Part shown: one piece after another, positions 61,991 through 64,000 of the stretch
How the letters are laid out: the number at the start of each line of letters is the position of its first letter
Numbering within the stretch: the stretch's first letter is position 1
From: Candidatus Eiseniibacteriota bacterium
GTDB lineage: Bacteria; Eisenbacteria; RBG-16-71-46; CAIMUX01; WJJG01
Assembly: GCA_023129715.1 (NCBI GenBank)
Contig: JAGMBO010000010.1
Location: 1-64,000 of the forward strand
Length of the DNA stretch: 64,000 bases
Direction of reading: 5' to 3'
The notes under the pieces: model-generated
The model's database searches: none
Seen by the model: only the letters and a program-made list of their open reading frames with translations
Told to the model about the DNA's origin: nothing
Translations under genes and position numbers: made by a program

Positions 61991-64000
61991 CTAACGCACG
62001 ACGAGCACGCGCTGGGCGACTCGGTAGTCGCGGCCACGGACCGCGAGCAGATAGCAGCCACTCGGAAGTCGCGGAGCGGATCGGGCGGAGGGCCACTCGA
62101 GCCACAAGGGGTCATCGGGCCGGGGGACATCCCGGGTTCCCTGCCAGAGCAGGCGCCCGGTAGTGTCGTAGAGATGCAGCTCGAGCGGTCCGCGTCCCGG
62201 CTGCATGATCCGTGCACGCAGAGGCAGCGGGCTGGGGCTGGGGACCTGCAAGGTGACCGGGGCGTGGGCGTCTTCGCGATCGAGGGCGGGTAGTCGCAGC
62301 AAGCCCCAGTCGCAGGCGTCGGGATCGCTGAAGACCTCGGGCTCCGCCGCCCAGGCGAGCAGTGCGCGCAGCTCGCCGACGGTCCAGCGGAAGTCGAAGA
62401 AGCCGCCCGGGGGAGCCGAGTGGTGCAGGAGCGCGACCGCTCCGGCGGCGTGGGGGCAGGCGGCGGAGGTTCCGCCGAAGGTGGGGAACATGGCCGTCTC
62501 GACGCCGTCGGGCGCGCAGAGTTCGGGCTTGGGCGCACCCACCTGATTCGGTCCGCGCGAACTGAAGTCCTCGAGAAAGCCCGCGCCGACGCGGTAGGCC
62601 CCCACCGACAAGACGCGAGGCGAGTCGGCCGGGATCACCAGGCTGCCCGAGGAGGTGTTGTGCTCACCGATCGGCTGGTGGTCGAGCCGGAAGAGGCGCA
62701 AGTGCGCCGGTAGGTCTCCGCGAGTGCGCGCAATGCGGATCTCCACTTCGTGGGAGGGGCGGTTGCGGCCGTAACTGACCGCCTGGAAGGCATAGGGCCA
62801 CGTCTCGCCATAGTCGAGCTCGTCGCTCGCGGTCTGAAAGACCCCCTCCTCGTAGACCTCGAGACGGAAGGCGAGATCGGTCGAATAGGGCCAGCGGTCC
62901 CAGGTGAGCACGAAGGAGAAGCTCTGTCCTCCTTGCCCGGAGGGATAGGTGAGCCCCTCGTCCCCGGCGAGGTCGAACTCGTGAACGCCGTCGGCGTCGG
63001 TATCCGAGAAATCCCCTTCCCAGTACATGCGTGCCTGATTGCCTGCCGAGTTGATCCACAGGATGCCCGCGTCGGTGGCGTCGTGGACGATCTCGCAGAG
63101 CGTTCCGGTCCCATCGCCCGGGCCGAAGAACCAGCCGACCGAGTGCGATATGACCGCAACGCCCTCGGCCTGCATCCACTCGACGGCGGCCTCGAGGTCG
63201 GCGGCGGTATAGACGTTGGCCAGGTAGAGACGCGCTCCGGGAGCGACATCGTGGACGATCTCGGCGCAGGCGGTGCCATGCTCGTCACCGCCACCGCTCA
63301 GGTCGCCCGCGCCTGAGGGACTCTGATAGAAGGAACGCGTGCGCGTATCGGTCGGGATCTCGGTGCCCCACACCTCGGCAAGGCGGGCGAACCCTAGATC
63401 GACGACCCCGATGCGGATGCCGCTGCCGTCGAGCCCGGTGGCATGGTAGTCGAGCGCGCCGATCTCACCCAATCCCGCCGAGAGCACCGCATCGAGGGCA
63501 TGGGATGCGGGAGGCAGCAGGACGTAGAAGACCTCCGCCAGGGCAGCCAGGGTCGGCAGCTCGCGGAGCTCGAGAACAACTTGGCCCCAGCGGCCGGTGC
63601 TGCCTTCCCAGACGAGCGAAGGCACGCGTGCCTTGCAGCGGTCGCGGATCTCGCTCGCCGGGGGGCCGTCGGGGCCCGTATCGACCTGCAGACGGATCCG
63701 CCCCTCCGCCAGCAGGATGTCATCCAGGGCGAAGAGCGCCACGGCATCCGAGACGGGGGCCCCGGCCGGTGGGGCGCGGCGCCCCGATCCGCATTGCTGC
63801 TCATAGAGGCGCAGGCAATGCGGGGCGATCTTCGCCTCCAGTGCGCCGGCGGCATCGTCGGCGAGGGCCGGAGGTGGGGCGAGGACAGCGATCCCCGCGG
63901 CGAGGGCCGGAGGTGGGGCGAGGACGGCGATCCCCGTGGCGAGGACCGGAGGTGGGGCGAGGATGGCGATTCCCGCGGCGAGGGCCGGAAGTTGGGCGAG
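61991..64000 (-). CDS. subtilisin-like serine protease (partial, 5' end outside window)
   Basis: The open frame runs past the right edge, so the protein is longer than the 669 residues visible here. It is an S8 subtilase: IRIGVVDLGFARLAEVWGTE carries the catalytic Asp, GGDEHGTACAEIVHDVAPGA the His and FGGTSAACPHAAGAVALL the Ser. Between the His and Ser blocks are ISHSVGWFFGPGDGTGT and an inserted beta-rich (P-domain-like) segment. The last 80 residues end in a FlgD-like sorting domain (LHLYDTTGRLLWQGTRDVPR, PSGCYLLAVRG). The N-terminal part visible is hydrophobic and repetitive: three 13-residue units of the type LAAGIAVLAPPPA followed by DDAAGALEAK. They probably form an expanded signal peptide. 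Confidence 0.88.
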   Translation of the reverse strand, partial: LAQLPALAAGIAILAPPPVLATGIAVLAPPPALAAGIAVLAPPPALADDAAGALEAKIAPHCLRLYEQQCGSGRRAPPAGAPVSDAVALFALDDILLAEGRIRLQVDTGPDGPPASEIRDRCKARVPSLVWEGSTGRWGQVVLELRELPTLAALAEVFYVLLPPASHALDAVLSAGLGEIGALDYHATGLDGSGIRIGVVDLGFARLAEVWGTEIPTDTRTRSFYQSPSGAGDLSGGGDEHGTACAEIVHDVAPGARLYLANVYTAADLEAAVEWMQAEGVAVISHSVGWFFGPGDGTGTLCEIVHDATDAGILWINSAGNQARMYWEGDFSDTDADGVHEFDLAGDEGLTYPSGQGGQSFSFVLTWDRWPYSTDLAFRLEVYEEGVFQTASDELDYGETWPYAFQAVSYGRNRPSHEVEIRIARTRGDLPAHLRLFRLDHQPIGEHNTSSGSLVIPADSPRVLSVGAYRVGAGFLEDFSSRGPNQVGAPKPELCAPDGVETAMFPTFGGTSAACPHAAGAVALLHHSAPPGGFFDFRWTVGELRALLAWAAEPEVFSDPDACDWGLLRLPALDREDAHAPVTLQVPSPSPLPLRARIMQPGRGPLELHLYDTTGRLLWQGTRDVPRPDDPLWLEWPSARSAPRLPSGCYLLAVRGRDYRVAQRVLVVR
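63861..64000. repeat. 39-bp in-frame tandem repeat in the subtilase signal region
   Basis: Units of 39 bases begin at 63861, 63900, 63939 and 63978, the last cut by the window edge. Each encodes 13 residues close to LAAGIAVLAPPPA on the minus strand. The copies differ only by scattered substitutions, mostly silent or hydrophobic, so the array expanded recently and the frame is kept. Confidence 0.93.

Noticed and set aside
63743-64000. Start of the terminal subtilase at the GTG near 63742
   Set aside because: The frame stays open to the window edge through a hydrophobic signal-like region, so the true start lies further upstream.

Overview
The window is GC-rich DNA from a Gram-negative, double-membraned bacterium. 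It carries a TonB-dependent receptor, a PorV-like outer-membrane protein, lipoproteins with clear lipoboxes, and several secreted proteins ending in a FlgD-like/type IX-type C-terminal sorting domain. It also has a complete MoxR/DUF58/Bat operon. This mix fits the FCB superphylum and its GC-rich candidate phyla (Eisenbacteria, Krumholzibacteriota, Latescibacterota). That placement is inference, because no rRNA or tRNA gene is visible.

Layout. Positions 1-8100 look accessory: a decayed sorting-domain gene, a secreted protein with a duplicated domain, an orphan 600-residue conserved protein, a transposase remnant, and a small regulator-membrane protein-TPR lipoprotein cluster. Positions 8150-15300 are housekeeping: purD-purE, a deoxyhypusine synthase-like gene, tsaC, a beta-helix lipoprotein, a low-molecular-weight phosphatase, rpiB and a HIT protein. 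Positions 15509-24450 form one tight operon, moxR-DUF58-(BatD-like)-batA-batB/batC-batD-batE. Positions 24584-29568 hold PTS IIA, a zinc ribbon, an amidohydrolase, a GAF-PP2C phosphatase, bactofilin and rhomboid. This block ends at strong bidirectional hairpins.

Positions 29773-43481 are all on the minus strand: a secreted OB-fold-like protein, then a five-gene cell-surface operon (TonB receptor, PorV-like, NHL lipoprotein, secreted sorting-domain protein, lipoprotein). Upstream of it lie an M42 peptidase, dus and cda. Positions 43699-48640 are plus strand: a SirB1-type protein, a 26-bp minisatellite, a tryptophanase-like lyase, queG, a NifU-like protein and a DUF116 protein. A large inverted repeat follows, then nth and a PHP/PolX-like gene on the minus strand.

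Positions 51700-60735 are a plus-strand run: dxs, trxB, def, a DUF6125-like gene and two very large acyl-CoA-dehydratase-activase-type proteins. The window ends with a minus-strand DHH phosphoesterase and a subtilase whose 5' end lies beyond the right edge. Its signal-peptide region is built from 39-bp tandem repeats.

The most promising leads for something undescribed are four. They are the surface operon at 32095-40841, the activase trio at 55191-60735, the repeat-built signal region of the terminal subtilase, and the recurrent short tandem repeats between genes and at gene 3' ends.
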